Below the pieces are notes generated by a model, which had not been told where the DNA came from, did no database searches, and was given only the letters and a program-made list of their open reading frames with translations. Positions 1 to 6,961 of a stretch of 8,923 bases of DNA are shown here, in pieces. Origin of the DNA: Bacteroidota bacterium (GTDB lineage Bacteria > Bacteroidota > Bacteroidia > Bacteroidales > Prolixibacteraceae); the NCBI GenBank assembly GCA_023393265.1, contig JAEWME010000370.1, positions 1 to 8,923 on the forward strand, written 5' to 3'. Both the position numbers and the translations under genes were made by a program. How positions within the stretch are numbered: the first letter of the stretch is position 1; each line of letters begins with the position of its first letter.

Positions 1-717
1 AAGTATGTAGAGCACGCCAATTATGTGAACCGAAAGTTCTACGGGTATTCTGCAAAGGAATTCAGGAAAGTGCTTGACGATTTGGGATTGAAAATGCCTT
101 CGGGTCACACGGTAATGGGGCGCGACCATTGGAACGCTGACAAAAAGGAATTTTCCGATTCGTGGAAATACACGGTGGAAGATGCTGCGGTGATGGGCCA
201 GCAATATGTTATTAGTCCGTGGATGGATGAGAGCATGAGAAAAACATACGATGATCTGATGGTTTACCTCGATGTTTTTGACAAATGCGGTGACTTATGC
301 CAGAAATTCGGGATGAAATTTGGCTATCACAACCATTGGGCTGAGTTTACAGAAGAACTCAACGGGCAAAAGCTGTTCGATATCATGATGCAGAAGCTTG
401 ATGTGAAAAAAGTGATCATGCAGCTCGACATTGGTAACATGTATATCGGGGGTGCTAAAGCGCTCGACGTGATTAACCAGTATCCCGGAAAATTTGAATT
501 GATTCATGTGAAAGACGAGATTGCCTCGACGAATGCTGAAAAATGGGAAAGCGCCATTCTGGGTAAAGGCATTATTCCGGTGAAAGAAGTTTTAGACATT
601 TGCCGAAAATCAGGCGGAACCAAAGTTTACATCATCGAGCAGGAAGCATACCAGGGAAAAGCTCCGCTGGATTGCATCAGCGAAGATCTGAAGATCATGA
701 AAAACTGGGGTTATTAA
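1..717 (+). CDS. Sugar phosphate isomerase/epimerase-like TIM-barrel protein (5' partial)
   Basis: The frame is open from base 1, so the gene begins outside the window; 238 codons are visible against roughly 280-310 residues usual for this family. The GTG at 25 is internal, not a credible start. Visible motifs fit the xylose isomerase-like (AP endonuclease 2) TIM-barrel superfamily, in which a divalent metal is held by Glu, Asp and His at the barrel mouth: GYHNHW (His110 and His112 of the fragment), QLDIGN (Asp143), HVKDE (His169) and IIEQE (Glu213). Bacteroidota members are often exported and act on sugars or keto-sugars, but the N-terminus that would show a signal is missing. Substrate cannot be told. 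It ends with a tandem stop (TAATAA) and a strong terminator, so it closes its own transcription unit and need not be tied to the hydrolases downstream. The family call is firm; the specific reaction is unknown. Confidence 0.85.
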   Translation, partial: KYVEHANYVNRKFYGYSAKEFRKVLDDLGLKMPSGHTVMGRDHWNADKKEFSDSWKYTVEDAAVMGQQYVISPWMDESMRKTYDDLMVYLDVFDKCGDLCQKFGMKFGYHNHWAEFTEELNGQKLFDIMMQKLDVKKVIMQLDIGNMYIGGAKALDVINQYPGKFELIHVKDEIASTNAEKWESAILGKGIIPVKEVLDICRKSGGTKVYIIEQEAYQGKAPLDCISEDLKIMKNWGY

Positions 718-727
718 TAAGAAGATG

Positions 728-759
728 GTGGGATGAGAAAAAACTTATCCCACTTTTTT
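728..759 (+). terminator. Rho-independent terminator after the isomerase/epimerase gene
   Basis: A 10-bp stem, GTGGGATGAG paired with CTTATCCCAC (one G-T wobble), closes a loop of six A and is followed at once by six T. It starts 11 nt after the stop codon. This is a textbook intrinsic terminator and separates the isomerase gene from the lipoprotein gene. Confidence 0.9.
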
Positions 760-767
760 CTCCGGAT

Positions 768-797
768 TTTGTAATTTAATATGGTCGTTTATGATTG
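768..797 (+). promoter_or_regulatory. Candidate Bacteroidota-type promoter of the lipoprotein gene
   Basis: TTTG (768-771) is followed after 18 nt by TATGATTG (790-797). The second element differs from the Bacteroidota -7 consensus TAnnTTTG at one base, and the first fits the -33 TTTG. Transcription would start near 804. That puts the ATG at 791 inside the promoter and favours the ATG at 821 as the start codon. The region is AT-rich and the motifs are short, so this is only a reasonable candidate. Confidence 0.35.
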
Positions 798-820
798 TAT
801 TTGGTTTAAAGTCAATTAAT

Positions 821-1531
821 ATGAAGTTTCTTATCCCATCGGTGGTTTTGTTGTTTTTATTCTCATGTGGTAAAGAGTCTTTCGACAACAGCAGTCAGGG
901 GCTGATTAAGCGCAAATTGTTTTTTCGCAACATCAACGATACATCTGCTAATTCGGTCGACGAATATCACTATAATCTGGTGGGACAATTGAAAGAGATA
1001 TCCAGTAAATATCGTACTCAGTTGTTTTATTATAACCGCAATAATTATCTGGAAGCAAGATTGACTTATAATATTTCCGGAGAGAACAAAATAATCAGTG
1101 ACTCAACATTTTTTCGGTATGAAAGCGGACAATTAATTTCTGAAGAAACGACCTATCCTCCTAATCGGGAGCAATATAAAATCATCTATGAATACAATGG
1201 CTCGGAACTGTTTAGGGAAAAGCATTACCTGGATGGGGTGTTTCTGTCGATGACAGCATTCGAATATGTCGCCGGGCGCTGTAGGAAAGAGTCGGTTTAT
1301 ACGGACAGTTTAGGTATTCAGCTTAGCCAAACGGTGGAATATGCTTATGACAAAAATGAACTATCGATGAAAACGCTGCGTCTTGGGAGCGGGACGCTTG
1401 CTGGCACCCCAATTTTGGTAACTTATTATCATTACGATGGACTCGGCAATTTGCTGCTTGAGTATGGAGTTCAGGTTGAAGGTGTTGTTAATATCGCTCT
1501 TGAATATTGTTATCGATTCGAATACTATTAA
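821..1531 (+). CDS. Small lipoprotein with YD-like tyrosine-rich repeats
   Basis: The start at 821 (236 aa) is preferred over an in-frame ATG at 791 because it gives a compact lipoprotein signal: MKF, a hydrophobic core, then the lipobox LFSC with Cys16 as the lipidated residue. After it comes GKES, with Lys then Glu, loosely like the lipoprotein export signals of Bacteroidota; surface exposure is possible but unproven. The rest is a series of beta-hairpin-like units of about 25-35 residues rich in Y-x-Y/Y-D/N patterns: EYHYNLVGQL, FYYNRNNYLEA, FRYESGQLISEE, YEYNGSELFRE, FEYVAGRCRKE, VEYAYDKNELS, YHYDGLGNLLLEY. These recall degenerate RHS/YD repeats, which usually form extended beta structures and bind glycans or partner proteins. 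No enzymatic motif is seen. It sits between terminator and hydrolase as a single gene. Product class is confident; function is unknown. Confidence 0.8.
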   Translation: MKFLIPSVVLLFLFSCGKESFDNSSQGLIKRKLFFRNINDTSANSVDEYHYNLVGQLKEISSKYRTQLFYYNRNNYLEARLTYNISGENKIISDSTFFRYESGQLISEETTYPPNREQYKIIYEYNGSELFREKHYLDGVFLSMTAFEYVAGRCRKESVYTDSLGIQLSQTVEYAYDKNELSMKTLRLGSGTLAGTPILVTYYHYDGLGNLLLEYGVQVEGVVNIALEYCYRFEYY

Positions 1532-1619
1532 AATCAGGCATTTGGGTGTTTGTATTCTGATTTATTTTGGTTGTTCATTCTAATCCGATTAAAAAGAATT
1601 TCCGGCTGAATTCCATGGG

Positions 1620-1666
1620 TTAACCCAATTTTTAACCGCTCAAATAATCAGGGAAACGTATACTTG
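1620..1666 (+). promoter_or_regulatory. Candidate regulated promoter of the GH71/99-like gene (tandem TTAACC plus -7 element)
   Basis: Two TTAACC direct repeats start at 1620 and 1632 (12 nt apart). The first lies in the 10-bp palindrome GGGTTAACCC (1617-1626). TATACTTG at 1659-1666 matches TAnnTTTG except at its fifth base and begins 39 and 27 nt after the repeats. No TTTG is seen near -33, so an activator bound to the repeats could substitute for it. The same arrangement, with the same distances, precedes the GH92 gene. Predicted transcription start is near 1673, leaving a leader of about 55 nt. In that leader AATGCA (1684-1689) and TGCATT (1712-1717) could form a weak stem. Confidence 0.5.
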
Positions 1667-1728
1667 TGGAAGAACTAAACAGCAATGCACGTCGTCCCAG
1701 GCGAAAGCATTTGCATTAACCACAGCGT

Positions 1729-4311
1729 ATGAAAAAAAAATTACTCAGTCTTTCTTTCCTGATTTTATTTCTTGCCGTTTCCGGAATTGCTTCGGGGCAA
1801 AGTGTCGATTTGTCATCCGCTCCGGCAGCCAGTATTCATTTCACTTCGCCAGCCGAAGCATCGGGCATGTCGTTTGTGAACGAGTCGAATGTTGCTGCGG
1901 AGGCCTATTCGGAACAAGCAACGATAGATGGTGTTCCCTGCCGGAAAATTCCTGCCGGTAAGTTTTTATATGTCCGGGTTGACCGGTCTATCGTGCCAAC
2001 GATGCAAAGAGAAGTGGTGGTTGCCATCACCTTTTACGATAATAGCGGGAATAATCTCTGGTTTAACTACAATTCGACCAATGGCGACTATAAAATTGCT
2101 GACTTTGCGAAATCCAAAAGCAACAAGTGGGTCACCACTTTTGTAAACATGACTGACGCCGCATTTTCAGGACGAATGAATAGTGGTGGCGATTTCAGGA
2201 TGGGTTTCAATAACGAGGCAAATTACATCCGCGATATCAAAGTTTATCTCGGCTCCTTCGATCCGCTTTCACAGGCAATTCCGGAACGTCCGGTCAATCC
2301 GGCGAACGAATTTAAAGGAAAATCTTTTGCCGGCTACCAGATTTGGCATCGGGCAGGCAAATCGGCATCTGATTGGGTGCACTGGGCTTATGGTAAAGTT
2401 CCTGGCCCGGGCTTAGGCGTCAATATCAACATTGTCAGTTTCCCAGATTTATATGAATATCCTGACTCTGTCTTATATGCTACCAAGTTTGCTTCGCTTG
2501 GCGATGGCCGACCGACGAAGCTTTATAATTCTTCTGACAGCACAATTATTAACCGGCAAATGGGTTGGCTGAAAAATTGCGATTTCGATGGCGTTGCCAT
2601 TCAACGCTTCGTGGGATCGATTGGTCGGTCGGTAACCATTACTGAAGAGTCTCACCTGACCAATGTGAAAAATGCGGCAGAAAGGACCGGTCGTTTATTT
2701 TACGTTTGTTACGACCTGAATGGCTCCGATGCAACCATCGTGCAGCGGATGCAGATGGACTGGGTGTATGAGATTGAACAGATCCGCTCGCTCCCTGGCT
2801 CGCCCAATTATGCTACTGTAAATGGCAAGCCGGTTGTAGAAATATGGGGAATTGGCTACGATGTTGGTGCCAATAAACAGCAATGTCTCGATATGATTCA
2901 GTTTTTGCACGATCGCGGCTGTTATGTCATTGGAGGTGTGCCGCGAGGATGGCGAACCGACGGAGGGTTCAATGCCGATTATGTCGACGTATACAAGGCG
3001 CTTGATGCGATTTCTCCATGGACGGTTGGCGTATACAATACTATGGATGGGGCCACTAACTATTACAACGGTACGATGAAGGGTGACAAAGCATATTGTG
3101 ATCAAAATGGCATGGATTACCTTCCTGTTGTTTTTGCAGGGAGCGGAAACTGGCTTCGTGCCGATGGTTCATTTTCTGAAACCGATAGAAAAGGTGGAGG
3201 CCTGTTGTGGCGACAAATCACCAATGCAAAAAATTTGGGGCTTAACTCGGTATATTATGCCATGCTCGACGAATTCGAAGAAGGTACAAACCTGATTAAA
3301 GGCGCGGTTGATTATTTTGACATTCCGACAAACGAATATTTCGAAACCTGGGCTAAGGATGGATATTGGGTTTCGTCAGACTATTATCTGCGCCTTGCTT
3401 CAACAGCGGCGAAAGTGCTTCGGGGAGAACTGCCGCTGACCGCCGAAATCCCGGTTCCATATTCGCTCGGGCCTTTATATTATCGAAATAGTTTTGAAAG
3501 CCGTACAACGAAGTTTACTCAAAACGGAACTTCTGCCACGCGAACGATGAAAATTGACCCTTGTTTCCTGAATCCGCAAATCAAAGAGCTTTCAGGAGTG
3601 AGTGGTTCCGTAGTTAAAATTGTGAATGAAACGGATCGTTCGAAAACTGGCTTATATAGCGCAAAAATTAGCGGAACACCTGTCTCGGCCGATAAGTCGA
3701 TTTTCAACTACAAAATTTCCGATACCAAAATTGAGATTACTGAAAACCTTCAGCTTTCTTTTTGGAAATATACTGAAGATGAGTTGGGCAAATACACAAC
3801 GATCGATTTGCTTCTGAAATCAGGAAAGAAATTGAGCGAATTGCCGGATTATACTGACAACAATGGTATACAAATGACTGCTGCAAATCCCCGTGGAACA
3901 ATTGGCAACTGGGAAGAATATACCTGCCAGATTGGGAAAGGGGAGCTTGTTGGAGACATTATTACCGGTATTTGTATTTCCTATAATCACCCATCATCGG
4001 GCAATGGAAGCTTTAACGCTTATTTTGATGACGTGATGATTCAGTACGGGGAAGGAAATGGTAGCCCGTCTTCAGTTAATATAACTTACCAAAACGCGAC
4101 CCGGGTATTAACCAGTCGGGGGCAGATCAATATTCTCAATCTTGAGCGCGACTCATACATAGCAGTTTACAGTCTGAGCGGGCAATTGCTCTATCAAAAA
4201 AGTCACGCGGCAGGACAACAGGTTATTGCCATTCAATCCGGATTTTACATTGTTCGGATTTCAGGCATTGGGAGTGTTCAGTCACAAAAGGTAATAGTGC
4301 CTCTGGATTAA
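1729..4311 (+). CDS. Secreted GH71/GH99-like glycoside hydrolase with T9SS sorting domain
   Basis: An 860-aa exported enzyme. Residues 1-23 form a signal peptide (MKKK, hydrophobic core, cleavage likely after ASG). Residues about 25-185 are a beta-rich domain, probably an ancillary jelly roll. Residues about 200-560 resemble the GH71/GH99-like (beta/alpha)8 barrel: it opens with AGYQIWH (201-207) and carries DEFEEGT at 514-520. That motif lines up with the NEWHEGT signature of GH99 endo-alpha-1,2-mannosidases, whose two catalytic glutamates are spaced i, i+3; here they would be Glu515 and Glu518. Residues about 585-775 form a second beta domain, CBM-like, ending YFDDVMIQYG. Residues about 782-860 resemble a type A T9SS sorting domain (VYSLSGQLLYQ at 813, then GFYIVRIS and KVIV), so the protein is probably sent to the cell surface or medium. 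With GH92 nearby, alpha-mannan or mannose-rich glycan is a plausible substrate, by inference only. The motif differs from true GH99, so activity may differ too. Confidence 0.82.
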   Translation: MKKKLLSLSFLILFLAVSGIASGQSVDLSSAPAASIHFTSPAEASGMSFVNESNVAAEAYSEQATIDGVPCRKIPAGKFLYVRVDRSIVPTMQREVVVAITFYDNSGNNLWFNYNSTNGDYKIADFAKSKSNKWVTTFVNMTDAAFSGRMNSGGDFRMGFNNEANYIRDIKVYLGSFDPLSQAIPERPVNPANEFKGKSFAGYQIWHRAGKSASDWVHWAYGKVPGPGLGVNINIVSFPDLYEYPDSVLYATKFASLGDGRPTKLYNSSDSTIINRQMGWLKNCDFDGVAIQRFVGSIGRSVTITEESHLTNVKNAAERTGRLFYVCYDLNGSDATIVQRMQMDWVYEIEQIRSLPGSPNYATVNGKPVVEIWGIGYDVGANKQQCLDMIQFLHDRGCYVIGGVPRGWRTDGGFNADYVDVYKALDAISPWTVGVYNTMDGATNYYNGTMKGDKAYCDQNGMDYLPVVFAGSGNWLRADGSFSETDRKGGGLLWRQITNAKNLGLNSVYYAMLDEFEEGTNLIKGAVDYFDIPTNEYFETWAKDGYWVSSDYYLRLASTAAKVLRGELPLTAEIPVPYSLGPLYYRNSFESRTTKFTQNGTSATRTMKIDPCFLNPQIKELSGVSGSVVKIVNETDRSKTGLYSAKISGTPVSADKSIFNYKISDTKIEITENLQLSFWKYTEDELGKYTTIDLLLKSGKKLSELPDYTDNNGIQMTAANPRGTIGNWEEYTCQIGKGELVGDIITGICISYNHPSSGNGSFNAYFDDVMIQYGEGNGSPSSVNITYQNATRVLTSRGQINILNLERDSYIAVYSLSGQLLYQKSHAAGQQVIAIQSGFYIVRISGIGSVQSQKVIVPLD

Positions 4312-4316
4312 TAAAA

Positions 4317-4516
4317 ATCAAAGTTTACCCAAATCCGGTCGTTAATGAGTTGAATGTAAGTCTGGCAAAACCGTCGAAGGTTACAATTTATCCGGACAGA
4401 AATTGATGGAAATGTTCTCTGCCAAAAACAATGCAAAAATCAATGTTTCTCAGTTGTCAAAAGGTATTTATTTCGTTAAAGTTAACGATGGACAAAGTTT
4501 GAAATTTATCAAGTAA
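4317..4516 (+). pseudogene. Orphan, frameshifted T9SS type A sorting-domain remnant
   Basis: Directly after the hydrolase stop codons the sequence still encodes a recognisable sorting domain, in frames other than the hydrolase's. The first part (4317-4391) reads IKVYPNPVVNELNVSL then AKPSKVTIY, with the classic YPNP opening. The second part (4388-4513) shifts frame and reads LSGQKLMEMF, then INVSQLSKGIYFVKV, NDGQSLKFIK and a TAA stop at 4514-4516. Joined, they give the usual order VYPNP - VTIYxLSGQ - LSKGIYFVK - FIK. The junction lacks about one codon's worth of sequence: 7 nt would restore YxLSGQ in frame, as expected for a slip between two TTAT copies. There is no start codon or body domain, so this is a relic, not a gene. 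This remnant fills most of the 314-nt gap between the hydrolase and GH92 genes; the remainder holds the hairpin below. Confidence 0.85.
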
Positions 4517-4548
4517 TATTTAGTTAATTAGTAGTCTTTGGAAATTTA

Positions 4549-4576
4549 GTAGGAGGTGCATTTCCTCCTGCATTTT
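4549..4576 (+). terminator. Hairpin terminator between the convergent hydrolase genes
   Basis: GTAGGAGG pairs with CCTCCTGC (8 bp with one T-G wobble) around a 7-nt loop and is followed by ATTTTC and then a GTTTTT run. It lies between the two convergent hydrolase genes and could act in both directions, though the T tract on the minus side (ACTAAATTT) is poor. The AGGAGG here resembles a Shine-Dalgarno sequence but no start codon or ORF follows. Confidence 0.6.
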
Positions 4577-4625
4577 CAAGGTTTTTCATATTATTATGAG
4601 ACAATCGTCTATTAAAATATACGGA

Positions 4626-6878
4626 TTAGTTTCCCATTGTTTTTAGCATGTTATCCAAAACCGACTGATCCTTTCCCCAGTTTTTATCCGGGTAAGCGCC
4701 CATTACAAGCTTCAGTTCACCGCCGTTTACCAAATCCTGATGGGTAAACCAGGGACCGTTCAGCGGTTTGCCATTCAGGAAAGCTTCCTGAATATATTTG
4801 TTGGTATCACTGCAGTTTGGTGCAAGAATGCTGAAGTTTTTCCCGTTTTCGAGATGAATAACGATTTTAGAGAATACCGGGCTCCCGATGGTGTAAATGG
4901 GGAGACCTGGCGTAACCGGATAGAAACCCATGCTGGAGAAAACCACAAATGCCGACATGCCGCCACCGTCTTCATCACCGGGAATGCCGAAAATGTTGTC
5001 CATAAACCAGGTGTCGAGCAACATGCGTATCCGTTTTTGTGTTTTCCACGGCGAGTCGGTAAAATTGTATAAATACGGAATATGGAAGCTGGGCTCATTT
5101 CCCATGCTGAACTGTCCGACAATTCCTGAAAAATCAGGAAACTTCGACCACAATTCATATTTGCTCCGATTCAGGCTTTCCCTGAAAAGCTGGTCGAGAC
5201 GACTTTCGAATTTGGCTTTTCCACCCATCAGGTCAACCAGTCCGTGAATATCCTGCTGAACCTGCCATAAATAAGTCCAGCCATTGTTTTCGTCGTAGTA
5301 GGCACGTCCGCCCATACCACCGTCCCAGGTCGGGTCAATGTCAATCCATTTGCCGCTGGCGTCTTTGGGCATAAAGAATGCTTTTTCGTTCCACCAAAGG
5401 TTTTTATAGTTTTTCGCTTTCGGGATGAATTTCTTATAATCATCTGTTTTACCAAGATCTTTGGCCATTTGGGCGAGTGCCCAGCTATCATAAGCGTCGC
5501 CCAGCGTCACAGCCACAGCCTGGCGGTTTTCAAACGGATGCACAGCAGCCACAGTTTCTTTTTCGTCGGGGTGAAGTGCAGGGAAATAGCCGTTGGCGCG
5601 ATAAAAAGTATCGAGCGAACACGATGGCCCATTTTTCCACGGAAGCAAAGTTGCTTTTTCTGCATTTTTCTTCATGCCTTCATAAGCTTTTTCGGTGTCG
5701 AAACCTTTGATGCCTTTGCGGTAGTCGTCGAGCAACATCACAGTTGAATGGAAGCCATTCATGCAGGCGTGGTCGCCGAAAACCTGCGGAAATGTTGGCA
5801 TCCAGCCCGATTGTTCGTACATGCGGAGGTACGAAGCAGCCATGTCGCCCTCTTTATCCGGATTCAGGATGCAACGCAACGGGTGATGCGCCAGGTAGGT
5901 ATCCCAGGTCCAGTCGTCGGCATAAAAGTTTTGTGGGTCGGTATGAACCTGATGGTCATAACCACTGTAATATTTGCCATCTTCGGTGATATTCACCATG
6001 CGTTCGTACGAGCGGTATAATGCGGTATAAAATGCCCGGCGCTGCGCAGGAGTTCCGCCTTCTGTTTCAATGCGGTTCAGTTCCTTATCCCATGCTGCTT
6101 TGGCTAAGGCTTTGAGTTCCTCAAAATCCCATGCCGAAATTTCACTTTCCAGGTTTTTCTTTGCCTGTTCAATGCTAAGGTACGAAATGCCGTATTTGAA
6201 TTCAATCGTCAAAGCACTGTTATTATCAATTTTCAGCCAGGTTCCCCGTTGGTTTGCTGTTACAACGGGCTTTAAATCGAGGGCTGCATTTTTATTGTCG
6301 GTAATACGCATTTGGGCAAAGGCATAGGCTTTCATGTCGTGAAAATATTCTACGCTTTCAAATGTTTTTCCGTCAGTTGTCTTCCACGAGTTTTTGCTGA
6401 GGTTTTTCAGCAGCAAATATTTCGAAGTTCCGTCGGGATAGGCAAACCTGAAGAAGCCAGCTTTATTGCCAGGCGTGAATTCTACTTTAACATCGAAGTC
6501 TTCGAGCCAGGTGAAATAATAGTGCGGTTGTGTTATTTCGAGTTGCGAATCCCAGGCCGAAATTGGGTCTTTTGAAAGATCGACATTCCCGGATGCAGGC
6601 ATGATGCCGAAAACATTGTCGATGCGATGGGCTGCAACTGAAAGGGGGAAAAACTTGATTTGGTCGTCCAGGTGATCGGTGCGCTCGGGATACATCCTGA
6701 CCATTTGGTTGGGTACCTGAACGGTCGGTCGGGTGGGAACCAGGAGCCAGCCAACATTTCCGACGCGGGGATCGACGTATTGCATATTTCCATCGGGCGC
6801 ACTACTTGTTTGCCCCATGCCAATGGCAGGGAAAATCCATAGCAATCCTAAAACAAAGGTTTTTAATTTTTGCATCAT
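4626..6878 (-). CDS. GH92 exo-alpha-mannosidase, exported
   Basis: A 750-aa protein from the ATG at 6878. An upstream in-frame ATG at 6989 would add 37 residues ahead of the signal peptide and would lie upstream of the candidate promoter, so it is rejected. The adjacent ATG at 6875 is equally possible. Residues 1-22 are a signal peptide (MMQKLKTF, hydrophobic stretch, cleavage likely before QTSS). GH92 enzymes are calcium-dependent inverting exo-alpha-mannosidases with an N-terminal beta sandwich and a C-terminal (alpha/alpha)6 barrel. Landmarks: DPRVGNVGW (36-44), a WDTYLAHHPL segment matching WDTYRxxHPL, GNEPSFHIPY with Glu595 at the expected general-acid site, and PGDEDGGGMSAF with Asp635 and Asp637 at the expected base sites, then GFYPVTPG. 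The common form of the last motif is G-N-D/E-D-C-G-Q-M-S, so this is a variant subgroup. There is no T9SS or lipoprotein signal, so a periplasmic location is likely. It is convergent with the GH71/99-like gene and divergent from the kelch gene. Confidence 0.92.
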   Translation of the reverse strand: MMQKLKTFVLGLLWIFPAIGMGQTSSAPDGNMQYVDPRVGNVGWLLVPTRPTVQVPNQMVRMYPERTDHLDDQIKFFPLSVAAHRIDNVFGIMPASGNVDLSKDPISAWDSQLEITQPHYYFTWLEDFDVKVEFTPGNKAGFFRFAYPDGTSKYLLLKNLSKNSWKTTDGKTFESVEYFHDMKAYAFAQMRITDNKNAALDLKPVVTANQRGTWLKIDNNSALTIEFKYGISYLSIEQAKKNLESEISAWDFEELKALAKAAWDKELNRIETEGGTPAQRRAFYTALYRSYERMVNITEDGKYYSGYDHQVHTDPQNFYADDWTWDTYLAHHPLRCILNPDKEGDMAASYLRMYEQSGWMPTFPQVFGDHACMNGFHSTVMLLDDYRKGIKGFDTEKAYEGMKKNAEKATLLPWKNGPSCSLDTFYRANGYFPALHPDEKETVAAVHPFENRQAVAVTLGDAYDSWALAQMAKDLGKTDDYKKFIPKAKNYKNLWWNEKAFFMPKDASGKWIDIDPTWDGGMGGRAYYDENNGWTYLWQVQQDIHGLVDLMGGKAKFESRLDQLFRESLNRSKYELWSKFPDFSGIVGQFSMGNEPSFHIPYLYNFTDSPWKTQKRIRMLLDTWFMDNIFGIPGDEDGGGMSAFVVFSSMGFYPVTPGLPIYTIGSPVFSKIVIHLENGKNFSILAPNCSDTNKYIQEAFLNGKPLNGPWFTHQDLVNGGELKLVMGAYPDKNWGKDQSVLDNMLKTMGN

Positions 6879-6901
6879 GATGTAAAACTTTTTTAAATAA
6901 G

Positions 6902-6937
6902 ATAATCGTTCCTGCAATGTTAGGCCACAACGATTAT
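6902..6937. repeat. Perfect 9-bp inverted repeat over the GH92 promoter
   Basis: ATAATCGTT (6902-6910) and AACGATTAT (6929-6937) are perfect reverse complements separated by 18 nt. The spacer contains the -7-like element of the GH92 gene, and the proximal arm covers the expected start of transcription. It could be a two-site operator or, if transcription starts further upstream, a leader stem. There is no T tract after it, so it is not a terminator. No such repeat is seen at the GH71/99-like promoter. Confidence 0.5.
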
Positions 6938-6961
6938 AAATTGGGTTAAATGCCGGGTTAA
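6915..6961 (-). promoter_or_regulatory. Candidate regulated promoter of the GH92 gene (tandem TTAACC plus -7 element)
   Basis: Read on the minus strand, TTAACC starts at 6961 and again at 6949 (12 nt apart), and TAACATTG runs from 6922 to 6915, matching TAnnTTTG except at the fifth base. The distances from the repeats to this element are 39 and 27 nt, identical to those at the GH71/99-like gene. The proximal repeat is part of the 12-mer TTAACCCAATTT (6949-6938), which also occurs at 1620-1631; extending the match gives 18 identical bases in 21. Expected transcription start is near 6908, about 30 nt before the ATG at 6878. Confidence 0.5.

Noticed and set aside
791..820. Earlier ATG of the lipoprotein frame
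   Set aside because: It falls within the likely -7 element and adds ten residues before a compact lipoprotein signal that begins cleanly at 821.
1531..1568. AAATCAG...CTGATTT inverted repeat after the lipoprotein gene, followed by TATTTTGG
   Set aside because: Only 7 AT-rich base pairs with a 19-nt loop and an interrupted T tract; too weak to call a terminator.
1716..1725. TAACCACAG shared by the leader of the hydrolase gene (1717-1725) and the upstream region of the kelch gene (7095-7103)
   Set aside because: A single 9-mer with no shared spacing to other elements; TTAACC also occurs inside coding sequence, so this copy alone is weak evidence.
2473..3105. Antisense open frames of 60 and 136 codons within the GH71/99-like gene
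   Set aside because: The sense frame has continuous domain content here and the antisense products show no motif or plausible start context.
4599..4610. AGAC-AATC-GTCT hairpin just past the GH92 stop codon
   Set aside because: A 4-bp stem without a T tract on the GH92 sense strand; chance is likely.
4740..6842. Many open frames of 60-130 codons antisense to or overlapping the GH92 gene
   Set aside because: They are shadows of a strongly supported GH92 coding frame, lack recognisable domains and vary in length as expected by chance.
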